Assembly: GCA_964547415.1 (NCBI GenBank) | Contig: CAZJNX010000042.1 | Location: 1 to 25,256 of the forward strand | DNA: 25,256 nt | Origin: CAZJNX01 sp964547415 | Lineage (GTDB): Bacteria; Pseudomonadota; Alphaproteobacteria; Rhizobiales; Amorphaceae | Direction: 5' to 3' | Shown: positions 6,972 through 15,649 of the stretch, in pieces | Layout: the number at the start of each line of letters is the position of its first letter | How positions within the stretch are numbered: the first letter of the stretch is position 1 | The notes under the pieces: model-generated | Database searches by the model: none | Told to the model about the DNA's origin: nothing | What the model saw: only the letters and a program-made list of their open reading frames with translations | Program-made: the position numbers and the translations under genes

Positions 6972-7652
6972 GTGCCGAACGGCGACGACGTGAAGATCGC
7001 GCCCTCCATCCTGTCGGCCGACTTCGCACGCCTCGCCGAGGAGGTGGCGGCCGTCGACGCGGCGGGGGCGGACTACATCCACCTCGACGTGATGGACGGC
7101 CACTTCGTGCCGAACATCACCTTCGGGCCGCCGGTGGTGAAGGCGCTGCGCCCCCATTCGGCGAAGCCGTTCGACACCCACCTGATGATCGCGCCGGCCG
7201 ATCCCTACATCGCCGCCTTCCGCGAGGCGGGGGCGGACATCATCACCGTCCACGCCGAGGCGACGCCCCACCTCGACCGCACGCTCCAGGCGGTGAAGGC
7301 GACCGGTGCGCGCGCGGGCGTCTCCCTCAACCCGGCGACGCCGGAGACGGTGCTCGAGTACGTCCTCGACCGGATCGACCTCGTCCTCGTCATGACGGTG
7401 AACCCGGGCTTCGGCGGCCAGTCCTTCCTGCCCGCGATGGTGGAGAAGATCCGGCGCGTCCGCCGCATGATCGGCACGCGGCCCATCGAGCTCGAGGTCG
7501 ACGGCGGCATCTCGCCCGGAACGGCCGCCGCCGTCGTCGAGGCGGGGGCGGACGTGCTCGTCGCGGGCTCGGCCGTGTTCGGCGGCGACGGGGACCTTTC
7601 GGGGCGCATCGCGGCGCTCCGGTCGGCGGCGCGGGAGACGCGGGCGGCCTGA
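6972..7652 (+). CDS. rpe: Ribulose-phosphate 3-epimerase
   Basis: This interconverts D-ribulose 5-phosphate and D-xylulose 5-phosphate in the pentose phosphate or Calvin pathways (cytosol, TIM barrel, divalent metal). It has 226 residues, the normal size. Family marks are IAPSILSADFARL (9-21), HLDVMDGHFVPN (37-48), with H37 and D39 as metal ligands, DTHLMI with H70, VMTVNPGFGGQ (140-150), EVDGGI with D177 and the phosphate-binding AGS near residue 200. The start chosen is the GTG at 6972 (GGGAG 6 nt upstream); it puts the protein start 8 residues before the conserved IAPSIL. An upstream in-frame start at 6885 would add a basic tail without family support. No other sugar-phosphate genes are adjacent. 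Confidence 0.95.
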   Translation: MPNGDDVKIAPSILSADFARLAEEVAAVDAAGADYIHLDVMDGHFVPNITFGPPVVKALRPHSAKPFDTHLMIAPADPYIAAFREAGADIITVHAEATPHLDRTLQAVKATGARAGVSLNPATPETVLEYVLDRIDLVLVMTVNPGFGGQSFLPAMVEKIRRVRRMIGTRPIELEVDGGISPGTAAAVVEAGADVLVAGSAVFGGDGDLSGRIAALRSAARETRAA

Positions 7653-7787
7653 CCGGGATCCGCCGGCCGCCCCGCCCGTTCCGCTTCCGGCAGGTCCGGA
7701 CGGGTTGCGGCCGCCGGCCGCCCGGCCTTATGAGCGATGGACTGCGGCCTGCCGCGGCGGCGGGCGCGAGGGGAGACGGGAGACGGG

Positions 7788-8765
7788 ATGACCAGGGCCA
7801 TCGTGGTGTCGGAGCCCGGAGGGCCGGAGGCCCTCGTCATGAAGGACGTGGACGTCGCCGATCCGGGGCCGGGCGAGGCGCTGGTGCGGCACGCCGCCGT
7901 CGGCGTCAACTTCATCGACGTCTACTTCCGCACCGGCCTCTACAAGCCGCCGACGCCCGGCCCGTTCACCCCCGGCAACGAGGGGGCGGGCGTGGTGGAG
8001 GCCGTGGGCGAGGGCGTCACCGAGGTGGCCCCGGGGGACCGCGTCGCCTACGTCGGCCCCCTCGGCTCCTACGCGGAGCGGCGCATCGTGCCGGCCGGGC
8101 GTCTCGTGAGGATCCCGGAGGGGATCGACGAGAGGACGGCCGCCGCCATGATGCTGAAGGGCATGACGGTGCGCTACCTGCTGCGCCGCACCTATCGCGT
8201 CACGCCGGACACCACGATCCTGTTCCACGCCGCGGCGGGCGGCGTCGGCCTCATCGCCGGGCAGTGGGCGAAGGCCCTCGGCGCCACCATCATCGGCACC
8301 GTGGGATCGGACGAGAAGGCCGAGCTCGCGCTCGCCAACGGCTACACCCACGTCATCAACTACCGCAGCGAGGACTTCGTGCAGCGGGTGAAGGACATCA
8401 CCGGCGGGCGCGGGGTCGACGTCGTCTACGATTCGATCGGCAAGGACACCTATCCCGCCTCCCTCGACTGCCTGAGGCCGCTGGGCCTGTGGGCGTCCTT
8501 CGGCCAGGCGTCCGGGCCCATCGAGGGGTTCGAGCTCGGCATCCTCGCCCAGAAGGGCTCGCTGTTCGCCACCCGCCCGACCCTCTTCACCTACATCGCG
8601 AAGCGGGAGGACCTCGAGGAGACGGCAAACGACCTGTTCGAGGTGGTCCGCTCCGGCCACGTGTCCATCGAGGTCAACCAGGAGGTTCCGCTGGGCGAGG
8701 CCTCCCGCGCCCACGCCGACCTCGAGGCCCGCCGCACCACGGGCTCCACGGTCCTCATCCCGTGA
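7788..8765 (+). CDS. Quinone oxidoreductase, zeta-crystallin type (NADPH-dependent)
   Basis: A 325-residue zinc-free member of the MDR superfamily, the QOR/QorA branch, which reduces quinones by one electron from NADPH. Residues 39-52 contain the QOR signature GVNFIDVYFRTGLY. Residues 62-76 hold PGNEGAGVVEAVGEG. The nucleotide site is AAAGGVG (148-154). The catalytic-zinc Cys/His set of alcohol dehydrogenases is absent. The ATG at 7788 is preceded by GGGAGACGGGAGACGGG. Its stop overlaps the next start (GTGA), so the M20-like gene is translationally coupled. It could equally act on other enone or quinone substrates. Confidence 0.92.
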   Translation: MTRAIVVSEPGGPEALVMKDVDVADPGPGEALVRHAAVGVNFIDVYFRTGLYKPPTPGPFTPGNEGAGVVEAVGEGVTEVAPGDRVAYVGPLGSYAERRIVPAGRLVRIPEGIDERTAAAMMLKGMTVRYLLRRTYRVTPDTTILFHAAAGGVGLIAGQWAKALGATIIGTVGSDEKAELALANGYTHVINYRSEDFVQRVKDITGGRGVDVVYDSIGKDTYPASLDCLRPLGLWASFGQASGPIEGFELGILAQKGSLFATRPTLFTYIAKREDLEETANDLFEVVRSGHVSIEVNQEVPLGEASRAHADLEARRTTGSTVLIP

Positions 8766-10078
8766 GCGGTGAGGCGGGCACGGCGGGCACGGCGGGGACG
8801 CCGGAGCGGCCCGCCCCGCCCGGCGTGCCGCCGACGGAGGCCGCCCGCGCCGCCCTCGCTGGGGCCGCCGACGACCTTGCCGGCGAGGCCGAGGCGTTCC
8901 TCGCCGCCCTCGTCGGCATCCCCACCTTCCAGCCGCCGGGCGACCTCGCCGAGGCCGCAGAGGCGGTGGCCGCGCTCCTCGTCGCCCGCGACCTGCCGGT
9001 GGAGCAGCTGCCGGTACCCGACCCCTTCGTGCGCCAGCACGGCATGGCGAGCATCGTGAACCTCCTCGTCCGCGTGCCCTTCGGCTCCGGGCGGGGGCCG
9101 ACGGTCGGCCTCGCCGCCCCGCTCGACACCGCGCCGCCTGGAGAGGGCTGGACGGTGGACCCGCTCGCCGCGGAGAGGCGGGACGGGCGGCTCGTCGGCC
9201 GCGGCGCCGCCGAATCGAAGGGGGACGTGGCCGCCTACGTCTTCGCCCTCGAGGCCCTGCGCCGGGCGGGGGAGGGGGCGGTCGCCCTCGACGGCACGGT
9301 GGAGCTCCACCTCACCTTCGACGACGAGACGGGCGGCTACGTCGGCCCCCAGTTCCTGCTCGCCCAGGGCCTCGTGCGGCCGGACTGGGCGATCGCCGCC
9401 GGGGCGACGCGGACCATCGGCATCGGCCAGGGCGGCTGCCTGCAGATGGACGTGGTGCTCCGCGGCCGGCAGGCCCACGTCGCCCGCACGCTCGCGGGGC
9501 GGGATGCGCTCGAATCGGCGATGCCCGTCCTGTCGGCGCTCTACGCCGAGCGCGGCCGGCTCGCGGCCGCGGGGCCGTCGTGGCCGGGCGGGCTCGCCCG
9601 CTCCCTCGCCGTCACCACCATTCAGGGCGGCAACGCGGCGAACCTCGTTCCCGAGCGTGTCGTCCTGCGGCTCGACCGGCGAATCTCCCCGGACGAGGAC
9701 GCGGACACGGTGGAGGAGGCGCTCGTCGCCCTCGTGGGCGAGGCCGCTTCCGGCCTTTCGGGCGTGGAGGTGGAGTGCCACCGCCGCCTCCTCGCCCCGC
9801 CGGTGCGCGACCTTTCCCTCGGCTCCGGCCTGGCCGCGCTGGTGGCGGACGAGGCCGAGCGGGCCCTCGGGAGCCCGGTCGCCTGCGTCCTCAGCGGCGT
9901 CCTGTCGGGCGCGCGCTTCTACGCCGAGGCCGGCATCCCGACGGTCGCCTACGGGGCGGGGCCGGGGGGCGAGGCGGAGGGCGCGGGCTACGGCCCGGAC
10001 GAGGCCGTCGCCCTCGCCGACCTGCGCACCGCCACGGGCGTCGTCGCCGCCTGCCTCGCCCGCCTCCTGTCGGCCTGA
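8762..10078 (+). CDS. M20-family (ArgE/DapE-like) protein with most canonical metal ligands replaced
   Basis: A 438-residue protein with the fold pattern of M20 metallopeptidases: catalytic halves plus a central lid domain (about 217-330; GIGQGGCLQMDVVLRG and AHVARTLAGRDALE). The GTG start overlaps the qor stop by 4 bp. By-eye alignment shows altered active-site positions. The HxD motif reads P120-L-D122, so the metal His is lost and the Asp kept. GRGAADMKG reads GRGAAESKG, with E151 for the bridging Asp. DEET reads DDET, with D188 for the general base and E189 kept. VGEPT reads AGATR, with A215 for Glu. The last ligand His before PDE reads Y410. The frame is intact, with no sign of decay. 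It is either a pseudo-hydrolase or a divergent subfamily with altered metal use. The alanine-rich first 25 residues are not part of the fold. Confidence 0.85.
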   Translation: MSGEAGTAGTAGTPERPAPPGVPPTEAARAALAGAADDLAGEAEAFLAALVGIPTFQPPGDLAEAAEAVAALLVARDLPVEQLPVPDPFVRQHGMASIVNLLVRVPFGSGRGPTVGLAAPLDTAPPGEGWTVDPLAAERRDGRLVGRGAAESKGDVAAYVFALEALRRAGEGAVALDGTVELHLTFDDETGGYVGPQFLLAQGLVRPDWAIAAGATRTIGIGQGGCLQMDVVLRGRQAHVARTLAGRDALESAMPVLSALYAERGRLAAAGPSWPGGLARSLAVTTIQGGNAANLVPERVVLRLDRRISPDEDADTVEEALVALVGEAASGLSGVEVECHRRLLAPPVRDLSLGSGLAALVADEAERALGSPVACVLSGVLSGARFYAEAGIPTVAYGAGPGGEAEGAGYGPDEAVALADLRTATGVVAACLARLLSA

Positions 10079-10218
10079 GCCTTCGCCTGCGACGATGGGC
10101 GACGCCGCCGCCGCTTGAAGACCCGCGCCGCCGCGGCACCCTTCCGGGGGGATGCTTGCGCCGGGCGACACGCCCCGCGAGGATCGCGCCCCGCCGACGC
10201 ACCACGAGGGAAGCCACC

Positions 10219-11433
10219 ATGGAGACCGGGAACACGGGAACGATCGTCGCGGACGTCGCCGTCGCGGGCGGGGGGCCGAGCGGGATGGCCGCCGCCCTCG
10301 CCCTCGCCGAGGCGGGCGCGTCCGTGGTGCTGGTGGCGCCGTCCGCGCCGGACGACCCGCGCACGACGGCCCTCCTCGCCCCGTCCGTCGACCTCCTCGA
10401 CCGGCTCGGCGTCTGGGAGGCGGCGGGGGAGAACGCGGCGGCGCTCGCGGTCATGCGCCTCGTGGACGACACGCGCCAGCTCGTGCGGGCGCCGGAGGTG
10501 GCGTTCGTCGCCGGCGAGATCGGCCTCGAAGCCTTCGGCTACAACATCGCCAACGACGACCTCAACCGGGCCCTCCATGCCCGGATCGAGGCCCACCCGG
10601 GCATCACCGCCGTCGACGGCACCCTCGAGGACCTCACCTTCGACCCCGACCAGCTCACCGTCTGGTGCTCGGGCGAGCGGACGGCGCGGGTGCGCCTCCT
10701 CGTCGCCGCCGACGGCAGGGATTCCCTCGCGCGCGCCCTCGCCGGCATCACGCCCCGCACCTGGACCTACCCCCAGAAGGCGCTGGTGACGGTGCTCTCC
10801 CACGCCCGGCCCCACCGGAACGTGTCGACCGAGTTCCACACCGCCAACGGCCCCTTCACGCTGGTGCCGCTGCCGGGCGACCGGTCGAGCCTCGTCTGGA
10901 TGGACCGGCCGGAGACCATCGACCGGGCCGCCGCCCTCGACGACGGGCCGCTCGCCGCCGAGATCGCCGGGCGCGCGCGGCACATCCTCGGGACCATGCG
11001 GATCGACGGGCCGCGGGGCGTCATCCCCATGGGCGGGCTCATCGCGCCCCGCCTCGCCGCGGACCGGGTGGCGCTCGTGGGCGAGGCGGCCCACCGCTTC
11101 CCGCCCATCGGCGCCCAGGGCCTCAACCTCGGCCTGCGCGACGTGGCGGTCCTCGCCGAGATCGTCGGCCGCGCCCGCGAGCGGGGGGAGGACCCGGGCT
11201 CGGCCGCCGTCCTCGAGCGCTACGACCGGCGCCGCCGCCTCGACGTGACGGCGCGCACGGCGGGCGTCGACCTCCTCAACCGCTCGCTCCTCGCCGACGT
11301 CCTGCCGCTCGCCGCCGCCCGCAGCCTCGGCCTGTTCGCCGCCGGCCGCTTCGCGCCGCTCCGCCGCCTGATGATGCGCACCGGCCTCGGCGGGCCCGCG
11401 GGCGGCGTCCTCGCCCACCCGCCGGCGGCCTGA
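10219..11433 (+). CDS. FAD-dependent UbiH/UbiF-family hydroxylase
   Basis: A 404-residue flavoprotein monooxygenase of the family that hydroxylates the ubiquinone ring at the inner membrane. The FAD motifs are in order: the dinucleotide fold VAVAGGGPSGMAAALALAEAG (GGGPSG at 17-22), the DG motif LLVAADGRDSLARAL (161-174), and the GD-type motif ALVGEAAHRFPPIGAQGLN (285-303; GEAAH in place of GDAAH), with the family's IGAQGLNLGLRDV. The start ATG is preceded by GAGGGA at 9-10 nt. Which ring position it serves cannot be read from sequence. It stands after a 140-bp gap and is followed by a terminator-like hairpin, so it is probably monocistronic. Confidence 0.92.
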   Translation: METGNTGTIVADVAVAGGGPSGMAAALALAEAGASVVLVAPSAPDDPRTTALLAPSVDLLDRLGVWEAAGENAAALAVMRLVDDTRQLVRAPEVAFVAGEIGLEAFGYNIANDDLNRALHARIEAHPGITAVDGTLEDLTFDPDQLTVWCSGERTARVRLLVAADGRDSLARALAGITPRTWTYPQKALVTVLSHARPHRNVSTEFHTANGPFTLVPLPGDRSSLVWMDRPETIDRAAALDDGPLAAEIAGRARHILGTMRIDGPRGVIPMGGLIAPRLAADRVALVGEAAHRFPPIGAQGLNLGLRDVAVLAEIVGRARERGEDPGSAAVLERYDRRRRLDVTARTAGVDLLNRSLLADVLPLAAARSLGLFAAGRFAPLRRLMMRTGLGGPAGGVLAHPPAA

Positions 11434-11439
11434 GGCGGC

Positions 11440-11473
11440 GGCCGGCGCCGGGTGGTGCGGCCGCCGGCCTTTG
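11440..11473 (+). terminator. Probable terminator after the UbiH-type gene
   Basis: The 8-bp stem GGCCGGCG (11440-11447) pairs with CGCCGGCC (11462-11469) and is followed by TTTGT. It starts 7 bp after the stop codon. The T-run is short and the loop is large, so strength is uncertain. Confidence 0.5.
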
Positions 11474-11541
11474 TCTATCGTCCCGCGCGCGCGGCCCCGG
11501 ACGGGCCGTGCATCCAACGACACACGCGGGAGATGAACGCC

Positions 11542-12798
11542 ATGACGAAACACGGGTCGAGGACGGGCCTCGCGCTCGCCGCCGCCGCGAGCCTGGTGCT
11601 CTCGGGCGGCGCGGCGGTCGCCCAGGATCAGGTGCGGATCGGCCTCCTCCTTCCCTTCACCGGCCAGTACGGCTGGGTCGGCGGCAACGTGGAGCCGGTG
11701 GCCCGCATGGTGGCCGCCGAGGTGGAGGAGGCGGGCGGCCTCGGCGGCCGCGGGATCGTCTTCGTCCAGGGCGACACGGAAGGCACCGTGGACGCGGGCA
11801 CCACCGCCGCCCAGAAGCTCATCAACGTGGACGACGTGGTGGCCCTCGTCGGCCCCACCTCCCTGTCGTTCTCGGGCGCGCGCAACCTCATCGTCGATTC
11901 GGGCACGCCGATGGTCTCGCCCACCGCCGGCACCACCGCCCTCGACCGGGCGGACCGGACGGTCCTGTTCCGCACCGTCCCGTCCGATTCCCTCGGCGGC
12001 CGGGCGCTCGCCCGCGCGGCGAGCGACGGCGAGTACCTCGGCGACAGGGGGGCGGTGGAGCGGCCGGTCCTGATGCTCGGCAACGCGCCGGCCATGGTCT
12101 CCTTCGAGGAGCCGATCGAGACGGCACTGGAAGAATACGGCACGCCGCTCGCGGGCTCGGTGATCTTCACCCCCGGCAAGGCGAGCTACCGCGCCGAGGT
12201 GCAGGAGGCCCTCGGTGCCGATCCGGACGCCATCATCCTCGTCGCGACGCCGGAGGATTCGGCTCGCATCATGACCAACGCCTTCCAGCAGGGCTATGAG
12301 GGCACCTGGTTCGTCACCCAGGACCAGACCAACGCCGACTTCATCGAGCTGGCCGGGCCGCAGCTCGTGGAAGGCATCTATGGCCTGGAAGAGGTCGCCT
12401 CGGCCGAGAGCGCGGACCGCAACCGTGCCTTCGAGGAGGCCTTCCGCGCGTACTCGGGGGGCAAGGACGTGCAGATCTTCGGCACAAACACGTACGATGC
12501 CATGAACGTGATCGCGCTCGCCGCCGAGCGGGCGCTGCGCGAGGGCGGCGAGATCACCCGCGAGGCGATGGCCGAGAACATCCGCGCCGTCGCGAATCCG
12601 GGCGAGGGCAAGGTGGTCGTGACGAGCTTCGCGGAGGGCATGGCCGCCCTCGCCGACGGCGAGGAGATCGACTACCGCGGCCTCGTCGGCCCCATCGACT
12701 TCGACGAGTACGGCAACATCACCGCCCCCTTCGGCATCCGCCAGGTCCGGGACGGGGCGTGGACCACCGTCTCCACCATCGAGGCCGGCGCCCTCTGA
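11542..12798 (+). CDS. Branched-chain amino-acid-type ABC transporter, periplasmic substrate-binding protein
   Basis: A 418-residue LivJ/LivK-like binding protein (Peripla_BP_6). It has a signal peptide at residues 1-27 (MTKHGSRTGLALAAAASLVLS, cleavage AVA-QDQ), then VRIGLLLPFTGQYGWVGGNV, the LVGPTSLSFSGARNL block, SPTAGTTALDR, FRTVPSDSLGGRALA and the C-lobe GTNTYDAMNVIALAAE. The protein delivers an amino acid or similar solute to the membrane components encoded downstream. Of two ATGs, the one at 11542 is preferred: GGGAG (11528-11532) lies 9 nt upstream, whereas it abuts the ATG at 11533. Substrate specificity is not certain; this family also binds urea, short amides and aromatic acids. A GC hairpin follows the gene. 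Confidence 0.93.
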   Translation: MTKHGSRTGLALAAAASLVLSGGAAVAQDQVRIGLLLPFTGQYGWVGGNVEPVARMVAAEVEEAGGLGGRGIVFVQGDTEGTVDAGTTAAQKLINVDDVVALVGPTSLSFSGARNLIVDSGTPMVSPTAGTTALDRADRTVLFRTVPSDSLGGRALARAASDGEYLGDRGAVERPVLMLGNAPAMVSFEEPIETALEEYGTPLAGSVIFTPGKASYRAEVQEALGADPDAIILVATPEDSARIMTNAFQQGYEGTWFVTQDQTNADFIELAGPQLVEGIYGLEEVASAESADRNRAFEEAFRAYSGGKDVQIFGTNTYDAMNVIALAAERALREGGEITREAMAENIRAVANPGEGKVVVTSFAEGMAALADGEEIDYRGLVGPIDFDEYGNITAPFGIRQVRDGAWTTVSTIEAGAL

Positions 12799-12819
12799 CG
12801 GGACCGGCCGCGAGGCAAG

Positions 12820-12843
12820 GCCCGGGCCGGCGGCGGCCCGGGC
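12820..12843 (+). other. GC hairpin between binding-protein gene and livH
   Basis: A perfect 10-bp stem (12820-12829 with 12834-12843, loop GCGG) has no following T-run. Such structures between a binding-protein gene and permease genes can stabilise the upstream message or partly stop transcription, so that binding protein is made in excess. That role is inferred. Confidence 0.45.
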
Positions 12844-12957
12844 GGTTCCCGCGCGCCGTGCCGTCTTGATGGCGGCCGGCTGGCAGGTTAAGCGGCGGCG
12901 CCGATTCCTTCCTCGAGACGCCGCCCCGCGGGGCGGCTTGCCCTGTCGAGCCGCCCC

Positions 12958-13824
12958 GTGGACACGCACCTCCTCGTCCAGACCCTCATCTACGGGCTCG
13001 CCATCGGCGGGGTGATCGCCGTGTCGGCCGTCGGCCTCACCCTGTCCTACGGCGTCACCCGCTTCATCAACTTCGCCTACGGCGAGTTCCTGACCCTCGG
13101 CGCGTTCGGCGCCGTCTGGCTGATGGCCGCCGGCCTCGCCCCGCCGCTCGCGGCCGCCGCGGCGATCCTCGCGGCGGGCGTCCTCGGGGTCGTCATCGCC
13201 CGCGTCTTCTACGACCCCCTGATGGACCGGGGGCTCCTCGCCCTCCTCGTCACGTCCATCGGCGTCGCCTTCGTGGTACAGAACCTCATCCACATGGTGG
13301 CGGGCTCCAACCCGGTGCGCTTCCCCGTGCCGCTGGTGCGCCCGTTCGTGGTCGAAGGGTTCGTGATCCCGCGGGAGCAGGCCTTCATCATCGCGGCCGC
13401 GCTCCTCGTCATGCTGGCCGTCCACCTCCTCCTCTCCCTCACCATGACGGGCAAGAAGATGCGGGCCGTTGCCGACAACCCGGCGCTCGCCCGCGCCTCC
13501 GGCATCGCGGCGCGGCGGGTGCTGTCGGCCACCTGGTTCCTGTCGGCGGCGATCGGGGCGGCGGGGGGGATCCTCCTCGCCGTCACCCAGATCACCTTCC
13601 AGGCCGACATGGGCTTCCGCTTCCTGCTGGTCGTGTTCGCGGCCGTGCTCCTCGGCGGGATCGGCAGCCCCTACGGGGCGATGCTCGGCGGCCTCCTCGT
13701 CGGGATCGGGATGGAGCTCGGCACCACGTACGTGTCGGCCGACTACACCTACGCCTTCGCCTTCCTCCTCCTCATCCTCGTCCTGATCCTGCGGCCGCGC
13801 GGGATCATGGGCGGCGTCTCCTGA
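12958..13824 (+). CDS. livH: Branched-chain amino-acid-type ABC transporter permease LivH
   Basis: A 288-residue integral membrane protein with about eight hydrophobic helices, typical of the LivH family. Marks are the first helix LLVQTLIYGLAIGGVIAVSA, then VGLTLSYGVTRFINFAYGEF, the cytoplasmic coupling loop KKMRAVADNPALARASGIA (EAA-like) and the end LILVLILRPRGIMGG. The start is GTG at 12958 with only a weak ribosome-binding site; no better in-frame start exists upstream. It lies 159 bp after the binding-protein gene and 13 bp before the fused livMG gene. It forms the inner-membrane channel together with LivM. Function is assigned by family and operon; the substrate is unproven. Confidence 0.93.
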   Translation: MDTHLLVQTLIYGLAIGGVIAVSAVGLTLSYGVTRFINFAYGEFLTLGAFGAVWLMAAGLAPPLAAAAAILAAGVLGVVIARVFYDPLMDRGLLALLVTSIGVAFVVQNLIHMVAGSNPVRFPVPLVRPFVVEGFVIPREQAFIIAAALLVMLAVHLLLSLTMTGKKMRAVADNPALARASGIAARRVLSATWFLSAAIGAAGGILLAVTQITFQADMGFRFLLVVFAAVLLGGIGSPYGAMLGGLLVGIGMELGTTYVSADYTYAFAFLLLILVLILRPRGIMGGVS

Positions 13825-13837
13825 CGGGGGAGGGGGG

Positions 13838-15649
13838 ATGGACCTCGTCGCCTTCGCCACGGGGCTCGCGACGCTCGCCCTCATCTACGGGCTGCTCGCG
13901 GTCGGCCTCAACATCCAGTTCGGCTTCGCGGGCGTCCTCAACTTCGGCTACGTCGCCTTCTTCGCCGTCGGCGCCTTCGCGAGCGCCATCGTCACGCTGC
14001 CGCCGCCGGGCTCGGAGGCCTACCTCGCCGCCAACGCCCGCTACGAGGTGGGGCTCGGCCAGTCGGTGGCGGCCGGTCTCCTCGCGGCCGCCGTGGCGGG
14101 GGGCCTCCTCGCCCTCCTCATCGGGGCGACGAGCGCGCGCCTCGCCTCCCACTACCTCGCCGTCGCCACCTTCGCGATGGCGGAGGTCCTGCGCACCATC
14201 CTCGTCAACGAGACCTGGCTCACCCGCGGCGAGTTCGGGATCGCGAACGTGCCCGAGCCCGGCAAGGGGACCCTCGTTCCGGCCGACGCCTACGCCACCT
14301 GGTACCTCGGCGCGACGGCGGTGATCGTCGCCGTCCTCGTGGTCGCCGCCTTCCGCCTCGGGGAGATGCCGTTCGGCCGCCTCCTGCGCGCGATCCGCGA
14401 CGACGAGACGGCGGCGAAGGCGCTCGGCAAGCCCGTGGGCGCGGCCCGCCTGAAGGCCCTCGTCATCGGCGGGGCGCTCGGCGGGGTGGCGGGGGCGCTG
14501 TGGACCCATTCCCTCGGCGTCGTCCACGTCGGCCAGTTCGTCCCCATCATCACCTTCCAGATCTGGCTCGCCATGCTGCTCGGCGGGGTGGGCAACCACT
14601 GGGGCGTCCTCGTCGGCGCGGTCCTCCTCGTCGCGATCCGGGAGGGGACGCGCTTCGTGGGCGAGGTGCCCGTCCTCGGCGAGTGGGCGGCAGGGCTCGG
14701 GCCGCAGGTTCTGCCCGCCCTGCGCTTCGTGCTGATCGGCCTCCTCCTCATCCTCGTCGTGCGCTTCTTCCCCCGCGGCGTCCTGCCCGAGCGGCTGCGC
14801 CGGGCGCCCTCGCCGCCGGCGGTCCGCGCCGCCGCCCCCGTCCCCGCGACGCCCGCGGTGGGCGACCACGGCGTCCGGGAGGGCGAGCCGCTCCTCGAAG
14901 TGAGGGACGTGGCGCGGTCCTTCGGGGGCGTGCGGGCCGTCGACGGGGCGACCTTCACCGTGCGCGCGGGCTCGATCACCGGTCTCATCGGGCCCAACGG
15001 GGCGGGCAAGTCGACGATGATCGACATCGTGTCGGGGATGACGCGGCCCGAGCGCGGTGAGATCGTTTTCGCGGGCCGGAAACTGCGTCGCCTGTCGCCC
15101 GCGCGGATCGCGAACGCGGGGATCGGCCGCACCTTCCAGACCCCGCGCCTGTTCATGACCATGACCGTCTTCGAGAACATGATGGTGGCGGGCGCGGGAC
15201 CGGAGGCGGAGAACCTCGTCCCGTCCCTGTTGCGCCCGTCCCGGCGGCGGGCGCTCGAGGCGGAGACGGCGGCGCGGGCCGACGCGCTCCTGTCCTTCGT
15301 GCGGCTCGACGACAAGCGGGACGTGCGGGCGGGCGAATTGTCCGGCGGGCAGCGCAAGCTGTTGTCGCTCGCCCGCCTGATGATGCGCGAGCCCGCCCTC
15401 ATGCTCCTCGACGAGCCGGCCGCGGGCCTCAACCGCGTCCTCGCCCGGGAGGTGTTCGCCCGCATCCGCGAGCTCAACGGCCTCGGGGTCACGTTCGTGA
15501 TCGTCGAGCACGAGATGGACCTCGTGATGCGCACCTGCGACCACGTGGTCGTCATGCACCAGGGGCGGGTGATCGCCGAGGGGCCGCCCGCCGCCGTCCG
15601 CCGCGACAGGCAGGTGATCGAGGCCTATCTCGGGGGCGTCGTGGCATGA
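13838..15649 (+). CDS. Fused ABC transporter permease LivM and ATPase LivG
   Basis: A 603-residue single protein combining two normally separate subunits. Residues 1-315 are LivM: hydrophobic helices, GLLAVGLNIQFGFAGVLNFG, and the coupling loop LLRAIRDDETAAKALGKPV (182-200). Residues 316-349 are a Pro/Ala-rich linker. Residues 350-603 are LivG: Walker A GPNGAGKST (385-393), Q-loop GIGRTFQTPRL, signature LSGGQRK (501-507), Walker B LMLLDEP (521-527), switch H558 in EHEMD, and the LivG-type end VIEAYLGG. No frameshift or internal stop is needed, so this is a true fusion. A strong ribosome-binding site (GGGGAGGGGGG) precedes the ATG. Its stop overlaps the livF start (ATGA). It pairs with LivF as the second ATPase. 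Confidence 0.95.
   Translation: MDLVAFATGLATLALIYGLLAVGLNIQFGFAGVLNFGYVAFFAVGAFASAIVTLPPPGSEAYLAANARYEVGLGQSVAAGLLAAAVAGGLLALLIGATSARLASHYLAVATFAMAEVLRTILVNETWLTRGEFGIANVPEPGKGTLVPADAYATWYLGATAVIVAVLVVAAFRLGEMPFGRLLRAIRDDETAAKALGKPVGAARLKALVIGGALGGVAGALWTHSLGVVHVGQFVPIITFQIWLAMLLGGVGNHWGVLVGAVLLVAIREGTRFVGEVPVLGEWAAGLGPQVLPALRFVLIGLLLILVVRFFPRGVLPERLRRAPSPPAVRAAAPVPATPAVGDHGVREGEPLLEVRDVARSFGGVRAVDGATFTVRAGSITGLIGPNGAGKSTMIDIVSGMTRPERGEIVFAGRKLRRLSPARIANAGIGRTFQTPRLFMTMTVFENMMVAGAGPEAENLVPSLLRPSRRRALEAETAARADALLSFVRLDDKRDVRAGELSGGQRKLLSLARLMMREPALMLLDEPAAGLNRVLAREVFARIRELNGLGVTFVIVEHEMDLVMRTCDHVVVMHQGRVIAEGPPAAVRRDRQVIEAYLGGVVA

Noticed and set aside
6920..8761. In-frame N-terminal extension of the M20-like protein through rpe and qor
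   Set aside because: The extension is the shadow of two well-supported genes in another frame. The GTG overlapping the qor stop is a normal coupled start.
9988..13884. Very long open frame on the minus strand (about 1300 codons) opposite the UbiH-type, binding-protein and livH genes
   Set aside because: The translation is low-complexity Arg/Gly/Glu/His/Asp without family motifs. The opposite strand has well-recognised genes in a different frame, so this is an artefact of high third-position GC.
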